Shown here piece by piece: positions 8,336 through 19,903 of a stretch of DNA of 50,160 nucleotides; within the stretch, counting starts at the first letter, position 1, and each line of letters opens with the position of its first letter. This DNA is from Vibrio sp. PID17_43 (GTDB taxonomy: Bacteria; Pseudomonadota; Gammaproteobacteria; Enterobacterales; Vibrionaceae). The notes below the pieces were generated by a model. That model searched no databases. It had not been told where the DNA came from and was given only the letters and a program-made list of their open reading frames with translations. Location: assembly GCF_002608565.1 (NCBI RefSeq), contig NZ_LIXM01000028.1:1-50160 (forward strand), read 5' to 3'. Position numbers and translations under genes: made by a program.

Positions 8336-10969
8336 TTAGCCTGTGTTACGCATACCTGCGGCAATACCTGCAATCGTCACCATCAACGCTTCCTCTAAGT
8401 CAGCAGAGGGCTCTTCGGTTTGACGAGTACGGTAAAGCAGCTCAGCTTGAAGCATGTTCAATGGCTCTACGTAGATGTTGCGCAGGCGAATTGATTCAAG
8501 GCCCCAAGGATCGCGTTGCATCAAGTTCTCGTTGTTTTCTACGTTCAGTACCGCTTTAATATCTTGCTGTAATTGTGCACGCAGACGATCGCCAAGAGGC
8601 AATAGAGACGCATCCGCTAAGCGTTGATCATAGTAACGCGAAATGTCGATATTACACTTCGAGTACACCATCTCTAGCATGCCAAGGCGAGTCGAGAAGA
8701 ACGGCCATTCGCGACACATCTCTTCTAGTAGTGCTTGGTGACCTTTATCAACCGAGTATTGAATCGCCTCACCGGCCCCCAACCATGCAGGTAGTACCAA
8801 GCGGTTTTGGCTCCAAGAGAAGATCCAAGGAATCGCGCGGAGACTTTCAACACCGCCATTTGGATTGCGCTTCGCAGGGCGAGAACCTAGAGGCAGTTTA
8901 CCCAGTTCGAGTTCAGGCGTTGCTTGGCGGAAGTAAGGGACGAAGTCTGGCTCGCCACGAACCACACTGCGGTAGGCTTCACAGCTCATTTCAGACAGCA
9001 CTTCCATTAAGTCACGCCATTCTTGTTTTGGCTCTGGTGGCGGCAGTAAGTTTGCTTCTAATATTGCGCTTGCGTATAAGTTGAAGCTGTTTACGGCAAC
9101 GTCTGGTAGACCAAGCTTAAAGCGGATCATCTCGCCTTGCTCTGTTACACGCAGACCGCCTTTCAAGCTCTTCGGTGGCTGAGATAGCAGGGCAGCATGT
9201 GCAGGTGCACCACCACGGCCGATTGTGCCGCCGCGACCGTGGAACAGAGTCAGCTTAACGCCTTCCTCATCGGCGACTTTAACCAACGACTCCATTGCAT
9301 GGTACTGTGCCCAGCCCGCCGACATAACACCAGCGTCTTTCGCAGAGTCAGAGTAGCCGATCATGACCATTTGGTGGTTTTGGATAAAGCCACGGTATAG
9401 ATCGATACCCATCAGTTGCTTGATAACGGATTCTGCGTTGTTCAAGTCGTCTAGCGTTTCGAACAACGGACACACGTCCATGCGGTAAGGGCAGCCCGCT
9501 TCTTGTAGTAGTAGGTGCACAGCGAGTACGTCAGAGGCCGTTCGTGCCATGGAGATAACGTAAGCCCCAAATGCTTCGCGAGGTTGCGCGGCAATAATCT
9601 TACAGGTGTCCAAAACCTCTTTAACGGGTTCAGATGGTTCCCAGTCACGAGGTAGAAGAGGACGTTTAGACGCAAGTTCATTGGTTAGGAAAGCAATCTT
9701 GTCTTGCTCGCTCCACTGTTCGTAGTCACCAATGCCTAGGTAACGCGTCAGTTCAGACAGAGCATCCGCATGACGGGTACTTTCTTGGCGGATATCAAGG
9801 CGAACCAAGTGGATACCAAATGCTTTAACACGACGCAACGTATCTAGCAGTGAGCCGTTGGCAATAACGCCCATGCCACATTCGTTGAGTGATTGGTAAC
9901 ACGCGTAAAGCGGCTCCCAAAGCTGCTCTACTTTTTGTAGCGGCGCTTTGACGGCCAGTTTCTGACCGTGAACTTTCGCGTCAAGAATGTCTTTGGTTTC
10001 GTTCAGCAGTGAACGTAGCTGTTTTAGGATCGCACGGTATGGTTCGTGTTGATCTTCACCCGCAAGTTCACGAACTTTGTCGTTGCACACTGTCATTGAC
10101 AGTTCGCTGATCAGCTCGTTGATGTCGTTAAGGTACAGGTCTGCCGCTTTCCAGCGAGATAGAAGCAGTACTTCACGAGTTACGTTGTGGGTCACAAATG
10201 GGTTACCGTCACGGTCACCACCCATCCAAGATGAGAAGTGTACAGGGCGAGCATCAATCGGTAGACCTTCGCCAAGGTATGATTTTAGACGGTCGTTCAT
10301 TTCACGTAAGAAGTCAGGTACTGCCTCCCATAGTGAGTTTTCTACAACCGCAAAGCCCCATTTGGCTTCATCAAGCGGGGTTGGGCGCTGTTGACGAATA
10401 ACGTCAGAATGCCAGCTTTGCACGATAAGTTGCTCAAGACGGCGTTCAGTTTTCTTACGCTCTTTGAAAGAGAGATCGCTCAGCTCTAGCTTAGATAGAC
10501 ACTCGTTGATCTTAACCAGTTTATTGATCATGGTGCGACGAGTGATTTCGGTAGGGTGCGCAGTTAGAACTAATTCAATGTTCAGCTCGCGAACCGCTTG
10601 TGCCGTGTCTAGCTTGCTCACATCATTTTGCACAAGCTTTGAGAACAGCGAGTTAATTGCGTCAGGTTCGCAGATATGCTCTTCACAATGGCGTGAAATG
10701 GTGTGGTATTGCTCAGCAATATTGGTCAGGTTTAGAAATTGGTTGAACGCACGGGTCACGGGCGTCAATTGCTCATCTGGCAGGCTTTTAATTTCTTCTA
10801 TTAAGCTTTCTCTGTCAGCGCTATTTCCAGCTTGAGCCGATTTGGATAATTTACGAATAGTTTCCACTTTCTCGAAGATTTCTTCGCCATGGGCATCGCG
10901 GATCGTGTTGCCCAGTAAGTGGCCTAACATGCGCACATTGCTTTTGAGTGCGGCGTATTTCTCGTTCAT
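8336..10969 (-). CDS. ppc: Phosphoenolpyruvate carboxylase
   Basis: Ppc adds bicarbonate to phosphoenolpyruvate to make oxaloacetate, refilling the TCA cycle and feeding aspartate-family amino acids. From the chosen ATG the protein has 877 residues, near the 883 of E. coli. The LTAHPTE motif puts the catalytic histidine at His138, the same number as in E. coli, which supports this start over the one 11 codons upstream. [10 protein letters not shown] and the glycine-rich [10 protein letters not shown] loop follow, and the C-terminal RNTG ends the protein as in the family. AGGA sits six bases before the ATG. It has its own terminator, so aphA is probably transcribed separately. Confidence 0.97.
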   Translation of the reverse strand: MNEKYAALKSNVRMLGHLLGNTIRDAHGEEIFEKVETIRKLSKSAQAGNSADRESLIEEIKSLPDEQLTPVTRAFNQFLNLTNIAEQYHTISRHCEEHICEPDAINSLFSKLVQNDVSKLDTAQAVRELNIELVLTAHPTEITRRTMINKLVKINECLSKLELSDLSFKERKKTERRLEQLIVQSWHSDVIRQQRPTPLDEAKWGFAVVENSLWEAVPDFLREMNDRLKSYLGEGLPIDARPVHFSSWMGGDRDGNPFVTHNVTREVLLLSRWKAADLYLNDINELISELSMTVCNDKVRELAGEDQHEPYRAILKQLRSLLNETKDILDAKVHGQKLAVKAPLQKVEQLWEPLYACYQSLNECGMGVIANGSLLDTLRRVKAFGIHLVRLDIRQESTRHADALSELTRYLGIGDYEQWSEQDKIAFLTNELASKRPLLPRDWEPSEPVKEVLDTCKIIAAQPREAFGAYVISMARTASDVLAVHLLLQEAGCPYRMDVCPLFETLDDLNNAESVIKQLMGIDLYRGFIQNHQMVMIGYSDSAKDAGVMSAGWAQYHAMESLVKVADEEGVKLTLFHGRGGTIGRGGAPAHAALLSQPPKSLKGGLRVTEQGEMIRFKLGLPDVAVNSFNLYASAILEANLLPPPEPKQEWRDLMEVLSEMSCEAYRSVVRGEPDFVPYFRQATPELELGKLPLGSRPAKRNPNGGVESLRAIPWIFSWSQNRLVLPAWLGAGEAIQYSVDKGHQALLEEMCREWPFFSTRLGMLEMVYSKCNIDISRYYDQRLADASLLPLGDRLRAQLQQDIKAVLNVENNENLMQRDPWGLESIRLRNIYVEPLNMLQAELLYRTRQTEEPSADLEEALMVTIAGIAAGMRNTG

Positions 10970-11248
10970 TGTCATCCTGCCTCGTAAAAAAACTACATCC
11001 ATTGTCCTTGTTAAGACTCCAATCTAGCGAAAACCACCAGTTCTAGTCAAATAAAGCCGAGTAAGTTTGCAATTATTCCACAGCTCTCCTGATTTAGAGC
11101 AAAATTAGGTCCGCTTATACCGCTCTAAGTGAAAATTAATTACAAAACCGCTCACCAAAAGAAGGATATAGCGTGCTAGAAGAAGAGACTCGAAGATAAC
11201 AAATAGCAGCTCAATCGAACTGCATTGTCAGGAAAGTACAGAATGCGA

Positions 11249-12385
11249 CTAACAACAATATTTCACCATCGCACGTGACAGCACATCGATGGTTGGGTCG
11301 ATAAAGTCGAAAGACAGGAATTCATCCGGCTGGTGGGCTTGGTCAATCGAACCAGGGCCAAGAACCAAGGTTGGACACAACTGCTGCAGGAATGGCGCTT
11401 CAGTACAGTAGTTAACGGTTTCTGAACTAGTTTGGCAGATCTCTTCAACGCCGCCGATAAATGGGTGGTCATGTTGGCATTCGTAACCCGGAATGGGTTC
11501 GTGCAGTGGAATAATTTCCAATCGCCCTGGCCATTTCAGTTCGAGTTCTTTTAATGCGCCACGCAGCATGTTCTCTAAACCATCAAGGCTAATACCAGGA
11601 AGAGGACGCACGTCGTAATGCAGCTCACAGCAGCCACAAATACGGTTAGCGCTGTCGCCACCATGAATATGGCCAAGGTTTAGGGTTGGACTTGGAATGG
11701 CAAAACCAGGATGGTGATACTCTTTCACTAATTTATCGCGCAGTTGCATCATGGCAAACATGACGTCATGCATGATCTCAATTGCGTTAACGCCTAAAGC
11801 AGGGTTTGAAGAGTGACCGGATTTACCTGTTACGCGAATGGCATTTGCCACATGCCCTTTATGACCTCGAATTGGTACAAGACTGGTGGGTTCACCAATG
11901 ATGCAGTAATCCGGCTTAAAAGGCGCATTCTCAGTAAAATGACGCGCACCCAGCATGGTGGTTTCTTCATCACAGGTTGCTAATACATAAAGTGGCTTGG
12001 TCTGCTTACTCCAATCGACTTTCTTCACCGCTTCATAAATAAACGCAAAGAAGCCTTTCATATCAGCAGTGCCCAAACCGTAAAAGCGGTTATCTTTCTC
12101 GGTCAGTTTATGTGGGTCAAAACTCCAACGGCCTTCATCAAATGGCACGGTATCGCTGTGACCTGCGAGGAGTAGACCGCCTTCGCCTTCACCCATACGT
12201 GCGATCATATTGTGTTTGTCTGGTTCCACCTCGATCACTTCAACACTAAAGCCAAGATCTTTAAACCAAGAAGCTAGCTTCTCGATCACTTTGGCATTGC
12301 CTTGGTCCCAACTTGAATCGGTTGAGCTGATCGAAGAGGTGCTGATCAGTCCTTCATAGACTTCTAGAAAACTTGGTAATTGCAT
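11249..12385 (-). CDS. argE: Acetylornithine deacetylase
   Basis: ArgE removes acetate from N-acetylornithine to give ornithine, using a di-metal M20 peptidase-type site in the cytoplasm. From [13 protein letters not shown] the protein is 378 residues (E. coli 383). The metal-ligand segments [17 protein letters not shown] and CDEETT are visible in the expected order. A longer frame adds 31 hydrophobic codons upstream; an AGGAG lies before the internal ATG and the extension has no family match, so I took the internal start. It is divergent from argCBG, and the 140-base gap carries ARG-box-like sites, as expected for joint ArgR control. Confidence 0.95.
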   Translation of the reverse strand: MQLPSFLEVYEGLISTSSISSTDSSWDQGNAKVIEKLASWFKDLGFSVEVIEVEPDKHNMIARMGEGEGGLLLAGHSDTVPFDEGRWSFDPHKLTEKDNRFYGLGTADMKGFFAFIYEAVKKVDWSKQTKPLYVLATCDEETTMLGARHFTENAPFKPDYCIIGEPTSLVPIRGHKGHVANAIRVTGKSGHSSNPALGVNAIEIMHDVMFAMMQLRDKLVKEYHHPGFAIPSPTLNLGHIHGGDSANRICGCCELHYDVRPLPGISLDGLENMLRGALKELELKWPGRLEIIPLHEPIPGYECQHDHPFIGGVEEICQTSSETVNYCTEAPFLQQLCPTLVLGPGSIDQAHQPDEFLSFDFIDPTIDVLSRAMVKYCC

Positions 12386-12430
12386 GGATCTTTCAATTCT
12401 CCTATTGACAGACAGAGTGTAAAAATGTAA

Positions 12431-12504
12431 AACACATACTAAATCATATTTAATGAATAAAAAATCAAAATATAGCAAAAATTAAATATGAATAGTCATT
12501 TTGA
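12431..12504. promoter_or_regulatory. ARG-box-like sites between argE and argC
   Basis: ArgR binds pairs of 18-base palindromes based on TGAAT-N4-ATTCA. Here 12452-12469 has TGAAT and AATCA (9 of 10). The 18 bases three positions upstream (12431-12448) match only in the right half (AATCA). A third candidate at 12487-12504 has TGAAT with a weak right half. The spacing and AT-richness fit an ArgR operator but the match is imperfect. Confidence 0.5.
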
Positions 12505-12528
12505 CCTTAAGCGTATGGATGCCATGTA

Positions 12529-13533
12529 ATGCTAAAAACCACGATTATCGGAGCCAGCGGCTACACCGGCGCAGAGTTGGCTTTAATGGTCAACAAACAC
12601 CCTGAACTCACGCTATCAGGTTTATACGTTTCCGCCAATAGCGTAGATGCAGGAAAGAATATTGCTCAATTGCACGGCAAGTTAGCGGGTGTGATTGATA
12701 TGCCAGTTTCACCACTGACCGACCCTGAGCAAGTTGCTCAAGTGTCAGATGTCGTCTTTCTGGCGACAGCGCATGAAGTGAGCCACGACTTAGCCCCAAT
12801 TTTCTTAGATGCGGGTTGTCAGGTATTCGATTTATCGGGGGCATTCCGTGTGAAAAGCGAAGGCTTCTACAACACCTTTTATGGCTTCGAGCATCAATAT
12901 AACAACTGGCTAGATAAAGCAGCATACGGCTTAGCAGAGTGGAACCAAGAATTAATCAAAACCACTTCCTTGATTGCAGTGGCGGGGTGCTACCCAACCG
13001 CTTCACAGCTCGCAATCAAACCTCTGTTAGAAAGTGCATTACTAGATACCAACCAATGGCCAGTGATTAATGCTACCAGCGGTGTGTCTGGCGCAGGACG
13101 TAAAGCCTCCATGGTCAATAGCTTCTGCGAAGTGAGTTTGCAGCCATATGGTGTCTTTAACCATCGCCACCAACCAGAGATTACTCAACACTTAGGTTGC
13201 GATGTGATTTTTACTCCACATCTAGGCAACTTTAAGCGCGGCATTCTTGCCACCATCACAATGAAGTTGGCGCAAGGTGTGGCGGAAAAACAAGTGGCAC
13301 AAGCGTTTGAACAAGCCTATCAAGGTAAGCCAGCAGTTCGTCTAAAAGGCGATGGTATTCCACGTATTCAGGATGTCGAAAATACCCCTTTCTGCGATAT
13401 CGGCTGGAGGGTAAAAGGCGAGCACATCATTGTGATATCGGCGATCGACAACCTACTTAAAGGTGCATCGAGTCAAGCGATGCAATGTCTCAATATTCAT
13501 TACGGTTACCCAGAACTGACAGCGTTGCTGTAG
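12529..13533 (+). CDS. argC: N-acetyl-gamma-glutamyl-phosphate reductase
   Basis: ArgC reduces N-acetylglutamyl phosphate to the semialdehyde with NADPH, the third arginine step. At 334 residues it equals the E. coli protein. The N-terminal nucleotide-binding loop is GASGYTGAE (residues 8-16). The catalytic cysteine is Cys154 in AGCYPTASQ, matching E. coli Cys154. A conserved histidine segment, HRHQPEI, follows. It is the first gene of argCBG; argB starts 20 bases after its stop. The ATG follows a poor ribosome binding site (GGATG), yet no other start fits the family alignment. Confidence 0.96.
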   Translation: MLKTTIIGASGYTGAELALMVNKHPELTLSGLYVSANSVDAGKNIAQLHGKLAGVIDMPVSPLTDPEQVAQVSDVVFLATAHEVSHDLAPIFLDAGCQVFDLSGAFRVKSEGFYNTFYGFEHQYNNWLDKAAYGLAEWNQELIKTTSLIAVAGCYPTASQLAIKPLLESALLDTNQWPVINATSGVSGAGRKASMVNSFCEVSLQPYGVFNHRHQPEITQHLGCDVIFTPHLGNFKRGILATITMKLAQGVAEKQVAQAFEQAYQGKPAVRLKGDGIPRIQDVENTPFCDIGWRVKGEHIIVISAIDNLLKGASSQAMQCLNIHYGYPELTALL

Positions 13534-13553
13534 TCGTGAAAGAGGGAAATGCG

Positions 13554-14345
13554 ATGACGCAAACCAATCAAGCTCCTTTAGTCATTAAGCTCGGTGGTGC
13601 AGCTCTATCTTGCACTCAAACCTTAAGCCAACTGTTTGCTGCTATTGCGGCATACCAAAAATCGGCGCAGCGACAAATCGCCATCGTTCATGGAGGTGGC
13701 TACCTAGTTGATGAGTTGATGGCAAAGCTTCAGCTTGAGACCGTAAAGAAAAATGGTCTTCGTGTGACGCCTTATGAGCAAATTCCTGTGATTGCAGGTG
13801 CGCTTGCGGGTACAGCGAATAAATTACTGCAAGGTCAAGCGATTGCTGATGGGCTGAATGCGGTAGGACTTAGTCTTGCAGATGGCGGAATGTGTCATGT
13901 CGAAGAGCTTGATCCAGAGTTAGGCGCAGTAGGCAAAGCATCACCGGGTGATTCAACGTTATTACAAGCGGTTCTAAACACAGGTGCGCTACCGATCATT
14001 AGCTCAATTGGCCTGACAGATAAAGGCCAAATGATGAATGTGAATGCAGACCAAGCTGCTGTTGCTGTAGCGGGCGCATTAGATGCGGAGTTAGTACTTT
14101 TGTCTGATGTGAGTGGTGTATTGGATGGTAAAGGTCATTTGATTAAAACGCTATCCGAGCAAGAAACCGATGCCTTGATCCAAGGGCAAGTGATCACCGA
14201 CGGCATGATCGTCAAAGTTAAAGCCGCCTTGGAGGCCGCCAATGATCTTGGTCGTCCTATCGAAGTCGCGACATGGCGTTACCCAGAGAAACTGACCCAG
14301 CTATTCGCGGGTGAAAGTATAGGAACGCAGTTTCTGCCGCAATAA
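13554..14345 (+). CDS. argB: Acetylglutamate kinase
   Basis: ArgB phosphorylates N-acetylglutamate, the second arginine step. The amino-acid-kinase fold shows IKLGGAAL near residue 11, HGGGYLVD near 49, and the NVNADQAA nucleotide-site segment. The start is the ATG at 13554, preceded by GAGGG, giving 263 residues. The frame extends 23 codons upstream into argC, but that part is argC coding sequence read in another frame. Family members of this length are usually the arginine-insensitive type; feedback control probably falls on the ArgHA acetyltransferase and on ArgR. This last point is inference. Confidence 0.95.
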   Translation: MTQTNQAPLVIKLGGAALSCTQTLSQLFAAIAAYQKSAQRQIAIVHGGGYLVDELMAKLQLETVKKNGLRVTPYEQIPVIAGALAGTANKLLQGQAIADGLNAVGLSLADGGMCHVEELDPELGAVGKASPGDSTLLQAVLNTGALPIISSIGLTDKGQMMNVNADQAAVAVAGALDAELVLLSDVSGVLDGKGHLIKTLSEQETDALIQGQVITDGMIVKVKAALEAANDLGRPIEVATWRYPEKLTQLFAGESIGTQFLPQ

Positions 14346-14435
14346 AGCAGAAGCAAAACAGTTAAAAAATTCAACATTAGGAAGTGGTTGGCACTGACCG
14401 CCGAGCGCAGCGCCAGGTAAGTTTGGAGAACAAAA

Positions 14436-15650
14436 ATGAGCAAAGTGAACGTTAAAAAAGTGGTAGTCGCATACTCAGGCGGTCTAGATACTTCAGTCAT
14501 TATCCCGTGGCTAAAAGAGAACTACGATTGTGAAGTGGTGGCTTTCGTTGCCGATGTTGGTCAAGGCGCAGAAGAGCTAGAAGGCATTGAAGCGAAAGCA
14601 AAAGCCTCGGGTGCTTCGGAGTGTTACATCGCTGACCTGAAAGAAGAGATGGTCGCAGACTACATTTACCCGACACTAAAAACGGGGGCTTACTACGAAG
14701 GTAAATATCTGCTAGGTACGTCAATGGCGCGTCCAATCATTGCTAAAGCACAGGTAGAAGTGGCGCGTAAAGTGGGCGCTGACGCGCTGTGTCACGGTTG
14801 TACTGGCAAAGGTAATGACCAAGTGCGTTTTGAAGGCGCATTTGCAGCACTAGCGCCGGATCTACATGTGATTGCTCCATGGCGTGAGTGGGATCTTGTT
14901 AGCCGTGAAGAGTGTTTGGATTACCTCGCAGAGCGTAATATTCCTTGCTCAGCGTCTCTGACTAAGATCTACTCGCGAGATGCCAACGCGTGGCACATCT
15001 CAACAGAGGGTGGTGTTCTCGAAGATACATGGAATGCACCGAACGAAGATTGCTGGGTTTGGACAGTCGATCCAGAGCAAGCACCAAACGAAGCAGAATA
15101 CGTGACGTTAAAGGTAGCGAAAGGTGAAGTTGTTGAAGTTGATGGTGAAGCAATGACGCCCTACAACACTCTGGTTTACTTAAACGAGAAAGGGGCGAAG
15201 CATGGCGTTGGCCGTATCGATATCGTCGAGAACCGCCTTGTGGGGATGAAGTCTCGTGGTTGTTACGAAACGCCAGGGGGCACCATCATGATGGAAGCTC
15301 TGCGTGCGGTTGAGCAGCTCGTGCTCGATAAATCATCATTCGAATTCCGTGAAGAGTTAGGCCTAAAGGCATCGCATCTCGTGTATGACGGTCGTTGGTT
15401 CACACCACTGTGTAAGTCGATCCTTGCCGCGACAGAAGAACTTGCGAAGGATGTTAATGGTGAAGTGGTTGTGAAGCTGTACAAAGGCCAAGCTACGGTC
15501 ACTCAAAAACGCTCTGACAATAGTTTGTACTGTGAGCAGTTTGCGACCTTTGGTGAGGATGAAGTTTATGATCAAAGCCATGCAGAAGGCTTCATCCGTC
15601 TGTATTCGCTATCCAGCCGTATCCGCGCATTGAACAGCCAGAAAAAATAA
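14436..15650 (+). CDS. argG: Argininosuccinate synthase
   Basis: ArgG condenses citrulline and aspartate with ATP cleavage to give argininosuccinate. The 404 residues fit the shorter, widespread bacterial type rather than the 447-residue E. coli type. The ATP-binding P-loop AYSGGLDTS is at about residues 11-19, and [13 protein letters not shown] near residue 120 is the citrulline/ATP segment. It follows argB by 90 bases with a TTTGGAG ribosome binding site and ends at a strong terminator, so argCBG ends here and argHA starts a new unit. Confidence 0.96.
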   Translation: MSKVNVKKVVVAYSGGLDTSVIIPWLKENYDCEVVAFVADVGQGAEELEGIEAKAKASGASECYIADLKEEMVADYIYPTLKTGAYYEGKYLLGTSMARPIIAKAQVEVARKVGADALCHGCTGKGNDQVRFEGAFAALAPDLHVIAPWREWDLVSREECLDYLAERNIPCSASLTKIYSRDANAWHISTEGGVLEDTWNAPNEDCWVWTVDPEQAPNEAEYVTLKVAKGEVVEVDGEAMTPYNTLVYLNEKGAKHGVGRIDIVENRLVGMKSRGCYETPGGTIMMEALRAVEQLVLDKSSFEFREELGLKASHLVYDGRWFTPLCKSILAATEELAKDVNGEVVVKLYKGQATVTQKRSDNSLYCEQFATFGEDEVYDQSHAEGFIRLYSLSSRIRALNSQKK

Positions 15651-15673
15651 GCCAATTTAACACCTTATAAAAT

Positions 15674-15706
15674 AAAAGACCTGCCTACTATCGGCAGGTC
15701 TTTTTT
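15674..15706 (+). terminator. Terminator of argCBG
   Basis: AAAAGACCTGCC pairs with GGCAGGTCTTTT around TACTATC and runs into a six-T tail. Confidence 0.93.
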
Positions 15707-15742
15707 ATTTTGCTGATATGGCCAACATAAAAATAAAATAAT

Positions 15743-15781
15743 CGTGAATAAATATGTAATAATACTGAATTTATACTTTAT
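15743..15781. promoter_or_regulatory. Tandem ARG boxes upstream of argHA
   Basis: Two 18-base ArgR-box candidates lie at 15743-15760 and 15764-15781. Each has a perfect TGAAT left half; the right halves are ATGTA (good) and ACTTT (weak) against ATTCA. The two boxes are exactly three bases apart, the spacing known for ArgR hexamer operators. They lie 120-160 bases before the argHA start. Confidence 0.7.
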
Positions 15782-15876
15782 TTTTTGTTGGGTTTATCGT
15801 ACCGTTGAAACATAAGAAAAAGTGAGCAAATGATCATCAGTTTGGTCAACACTTCATGAATAGCAGGTTAGCATAA

Positions 15877-17775
<1,899 letters not shown>

Positions 17776-17883
17776 GCGAAGATTTTCAAATCGGATAAAA
17801 TAATAAGCGAAAAAATTGGAACCTTTGAGAAGAAGGTTGGTCTATTAAAGTACCACTGCTTTTTCTTAGAAGAATCTAAGAGG

Positions 17884-17917
17884 GCCCCAAAACTAATATT
17901 GGTTTTGGGGCTTTTTT
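17884..17917 (+). terminator. Terminator of argHA
   Basis: GCCCCAAAAC pairs perfectly with GTTTTGGGGC and is followed by six T residues, about 110 bases after the stop. Confidence 0.92.
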
Positions 17918-17967
17918 CTATCTGTCATCTGAGTGAGGATCATCTTTACTTGGCCTTACCTATATGA

Positions 17968-17993
17968 AACAGCCTCGTCAATGACGAGGCTGT
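17968..17993 (-). terminator. Likely terminator of prx-grx
   Basis: AACAGCCTCGTC pairs perfectly with GACGAGGCTGTT around a three-base loop. Read on the minus strand the tail is only TTTCATA, so termination strength is uncertain. It lies 46 bases beyond the gene's stop. Confidence 0.6.
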
Positions 17994-18038
17994 TGCTCAG
18001 GACGTTAACAACGTAGACTGCGCTTATTAGACAAAGGA

Positions 18039-18767
18039 TTAATCTAGGTAAGATTCTAGCTCTTCGCTACCACCGATGTGTTTACCACCGATGAAGACTT
18101 GAGGCACCGTCGTACGTCCAGAGATTGCACGCAGGCTCACGGTTGTTGCGTCTTTACCTAGAATGACTTCTTCATATTGAAGACCGTGATCAATCAGGTT
18201 CTGCTTTGCCTTCATACAGAAAGGGCAGCCTGGCTTAGTGAATACGGTGATGGATTCTTGAGTCTTGTACTCAGGTGCCACGTAGTTCATCATTGTGTCT
18301 GCATCTGAAACTTTGAACGGGTCACCAGGCTCGTTCGGTTCGATGAACATTTTCTCGACCACGCCGTTTTTTACTAGCATGCTGTAACGCCACGAACGCT
18401 TACCAAAGCCTAGGTCATTCTTATCAACGAGCATACCCATGCTATCTGTGAATTCACCGTTGCCATCTGGAATGAAAGTGATGTTCTCAGCTTCTTGATC
18501 TGCTTTCCACGCGTTCATTACGAACGTGTCGTTGACCGATACGCAGAGAATCTCATCCACGCCATGCTCTTTAAATACAGAGAATAATTCGTTGTATCGA
18601 GGTAGGTGGCTTGATGAGCATGTTGGAGTAAATGCACCTGGCAAGCTGAATACGATAACCGTTCTATTTTTAAATAGTTCATCCGTGGTTACGTTCACCC
18701 ATGCGTCACCTTTACGAGTAGGGAAAGTAACTGATGGTACAGCTTGACCTTCTTTTGATGCAAACAT
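18039..18767 (-). CDS. Hybrid peroxiredoxin-glutaredoxin (PrxV-Grx)
   Basis: This single protein reduces peroxides with an N-terminal peroxiredoxin-5-type domain and recycles it with a C-terminal glutaredoxin domain that takes electrons from glutathione. The peroxidatic cysteine is Cys50 in [12 protein letters not shown]. The glutaredoxin begins near residue 172 and carries the CPFC dithiol at Cys181 and Cys184, followed by the TVPQVFIGG glutathione-binding segment and GGSEEL. The 242 residues match known hybrids such as that of Haemophilus. The gene starts after AAGGAAATC with good spacing. It is divergent from oxyR, and a 37-base OxyR site lies between them, so induction by peroxide is expected. 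Confidence 0.96.
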   Translation of the reverse strand: MFASKEGQAVPSVTFPTRKGDAWVNVTTDELFKNRTVIVFSLPGAFTPTCSSSHLPRYNELFSVFKEHGVDEILCVSVNDTFVMNAWKADQEAENITFIPDGNGEFTDSMGMLVDKNDLGFGKRSWRYSMLVKNGVVEKMFIEPNEPGDPFKVSDADTMMNYVAPEYKTQESITVFTKPGCPFCMKAKQNLIDHGLQYEEVILGKDATTVSLRAISGRTTVPQVFIGGKHIGGSEELESYLD

Positions 18768-18871
18768 GATGATTTCCTTTTTATATGAATAATTTGTTGA
18801 GAGCTTAGCGGTTTTTCCGCGTCGTCATGCTTCAATGTACTCATTATTGAAAAAAAACTTTGATAGCTCCA

Positions 18872-18908
18872 ATCGTTTAATGCTATGGTTTTGATAGATT
18901 ATTTCTAT
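18872..18908. promoter_or_regulatory. OxyR binding site between prx-grx and oxyR
   Basis: Two 15-base units, ATCGTTTAATGCTAT and ATAGATTATTTCTAT, are separated by exactly seven bases. Against the OxyR consensus ATAGnTnnnAnCTAT-N7-ATAGnTnnnAnCTAT they agree at 17 of 20 fixed positions. The site lies 27-63 bases before the oxyR ATG, in the range expected for autoregulation. Confidence 0.82.
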
Positions 18909-18934
18909 CAAGCAATAAAAGCGAATCGTATGTC

Positions 18935-19843
18935 ATGAATATCCGAGATTTTGAGTATCTGGTTGCGCTTGCAGAGCACAAGCATTTTCGAAAGGCAGCG
19001 GAAGCCTGTTTTGTGAGTCAACCGACGTTAAGTGGGCAAATTCGTAAGTTAGAAGATGAGCTAGGCACGACCCTTTTAGAGAGAAGTAGCCGACGTGTAT
19101 TGTTTACTGACTCTGGTTTGCAGCTGGTGGAGCAGGCGAAACGCATCTTAAGTGAAGTGAAAACCTTTAAAGATATGGCGAGTGGTCAAAGTGGATCGAT
19201 GACTGGCCCTATGCATATTGGCTTTATACCTACGGTTGGCCCTTACTTATTGCCAAAGATCGTGCCTCAACTAAAAGAAGAGTTTCCAGAGCTTGAATTG
19301 TTCTTGCATGAGGCGCAGACCCATCAACTGGTCCGTCAGTTAGAAGAAGGAAAATTGGATTGTCTTGTTTTAGCATCAGTAACCGAGACTGCACCATTTA
19401 AAGAGATTGAGGTTTACAGTGAACCCATGAGTGTCGCCGTCCCTTGTGGCCATGAATGGGCAGAACTCGATCATATTGATATGCTTGAACTCAGTGGTAA
19501 AACGGTATTGGCACTTGGTGATGGTCATTGTTTGCGAGATCAGGCTTTAGGCTTCTGCTTTGCAGCCGGCGCCAAAGATGATGAACGTTTTAAAGCCACG
19601 AGTTTGGAGACATTGCGTAATATGGTGGCAGCAGGAGCGGGCATTACGCTATTGCCGCAGCTTTCGGTTCCAAAGGAGAAGGAAAAAGATGGGGTTTGCT
19701 ATGTACCTGCTGTGAACCCTGTGCCATCGAGAAGTATCGTATTAGTTTACCGTCCTGGTTCACCACTGCGTGCGCGTTTTGAGACCTTAGCAGCGAAGGT
19801 TAAAGACATTCTTGGCTCGCAAACCGCGTCTATAGCGGCATGA
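18935..19843 (+). CDS. oxyR: Hydrogen peroxide sensor-regulator OxyR
   Basis: OxyR is a LysR-type regulator activated by a disulfide formed on peroxide exposure. The 302-residue protein has an N-terminal winged helix with the HFRKAAEACFVSQPTLSGQI recognition region (about residues 17-36). The sensor cysteines are Cys199 and Cys208 in GHCLRDQALGFC, the same positions as in E. coli. The ribosome binding site before the ATG is weak, but the N terminus MNIRDFEYLVALAEH matches the family exactly. The divergent antioxidant gene and the OxyR site between them support both identity and autoregulation. Confidence 0.97.
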   Translation: MNIRDFEYLVALAEHKHFRKAAEACFVSQPTLSGQIRKLEDELGTTLLERSSRRVLFTDSGLQLVEQAKRILSEVKTFKDMASGQSGSMTGPMHIGFIPTVGPYLLPKIVPQLKEEFPELELFLHEAQTHQLVRQLEEGKLDCLVLASVTETAPFKEIEVYSEPMSVAVPCGHEWAELDHIDMLELSGKTVLALGDGHCLRDQALGFCFAAGAKDDERFKATSLETLRNMVAAGAGITLLPQLSVPKEKEKDGVCYVPAVNPVPSRSIVLVYRPGSPLRARFETLAAKVKDILGSQTASIAA

Positions 19844-19860
19844 ACAGTCAAAAAGTAGAT

Positions 19861-19894
19861 AAGAATAGGGAAGCCTCTGGTTTCCCTATTCTTT
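19861..19894. terminator. Bidirectional terminator between oxyR and mrcA
   Basis: AAGAATAGGGAA pairs with TTCCCTATTCTT around an eight-base loop. It lies between the convergent 3' ends of oxyR and mrcA. Confidence 0.88.
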
Positions 19895-19903
19895 GTTAAG
19901 CGA

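Noticed and set aside
8575..9084. A 169-residue open frame on the plus strand opposite ppc
   Set aside because: It is antisense to the conserved ppc sequence, has no recognisable motif and no ribosome binding site; it is a shadow of codon bias in ppc.
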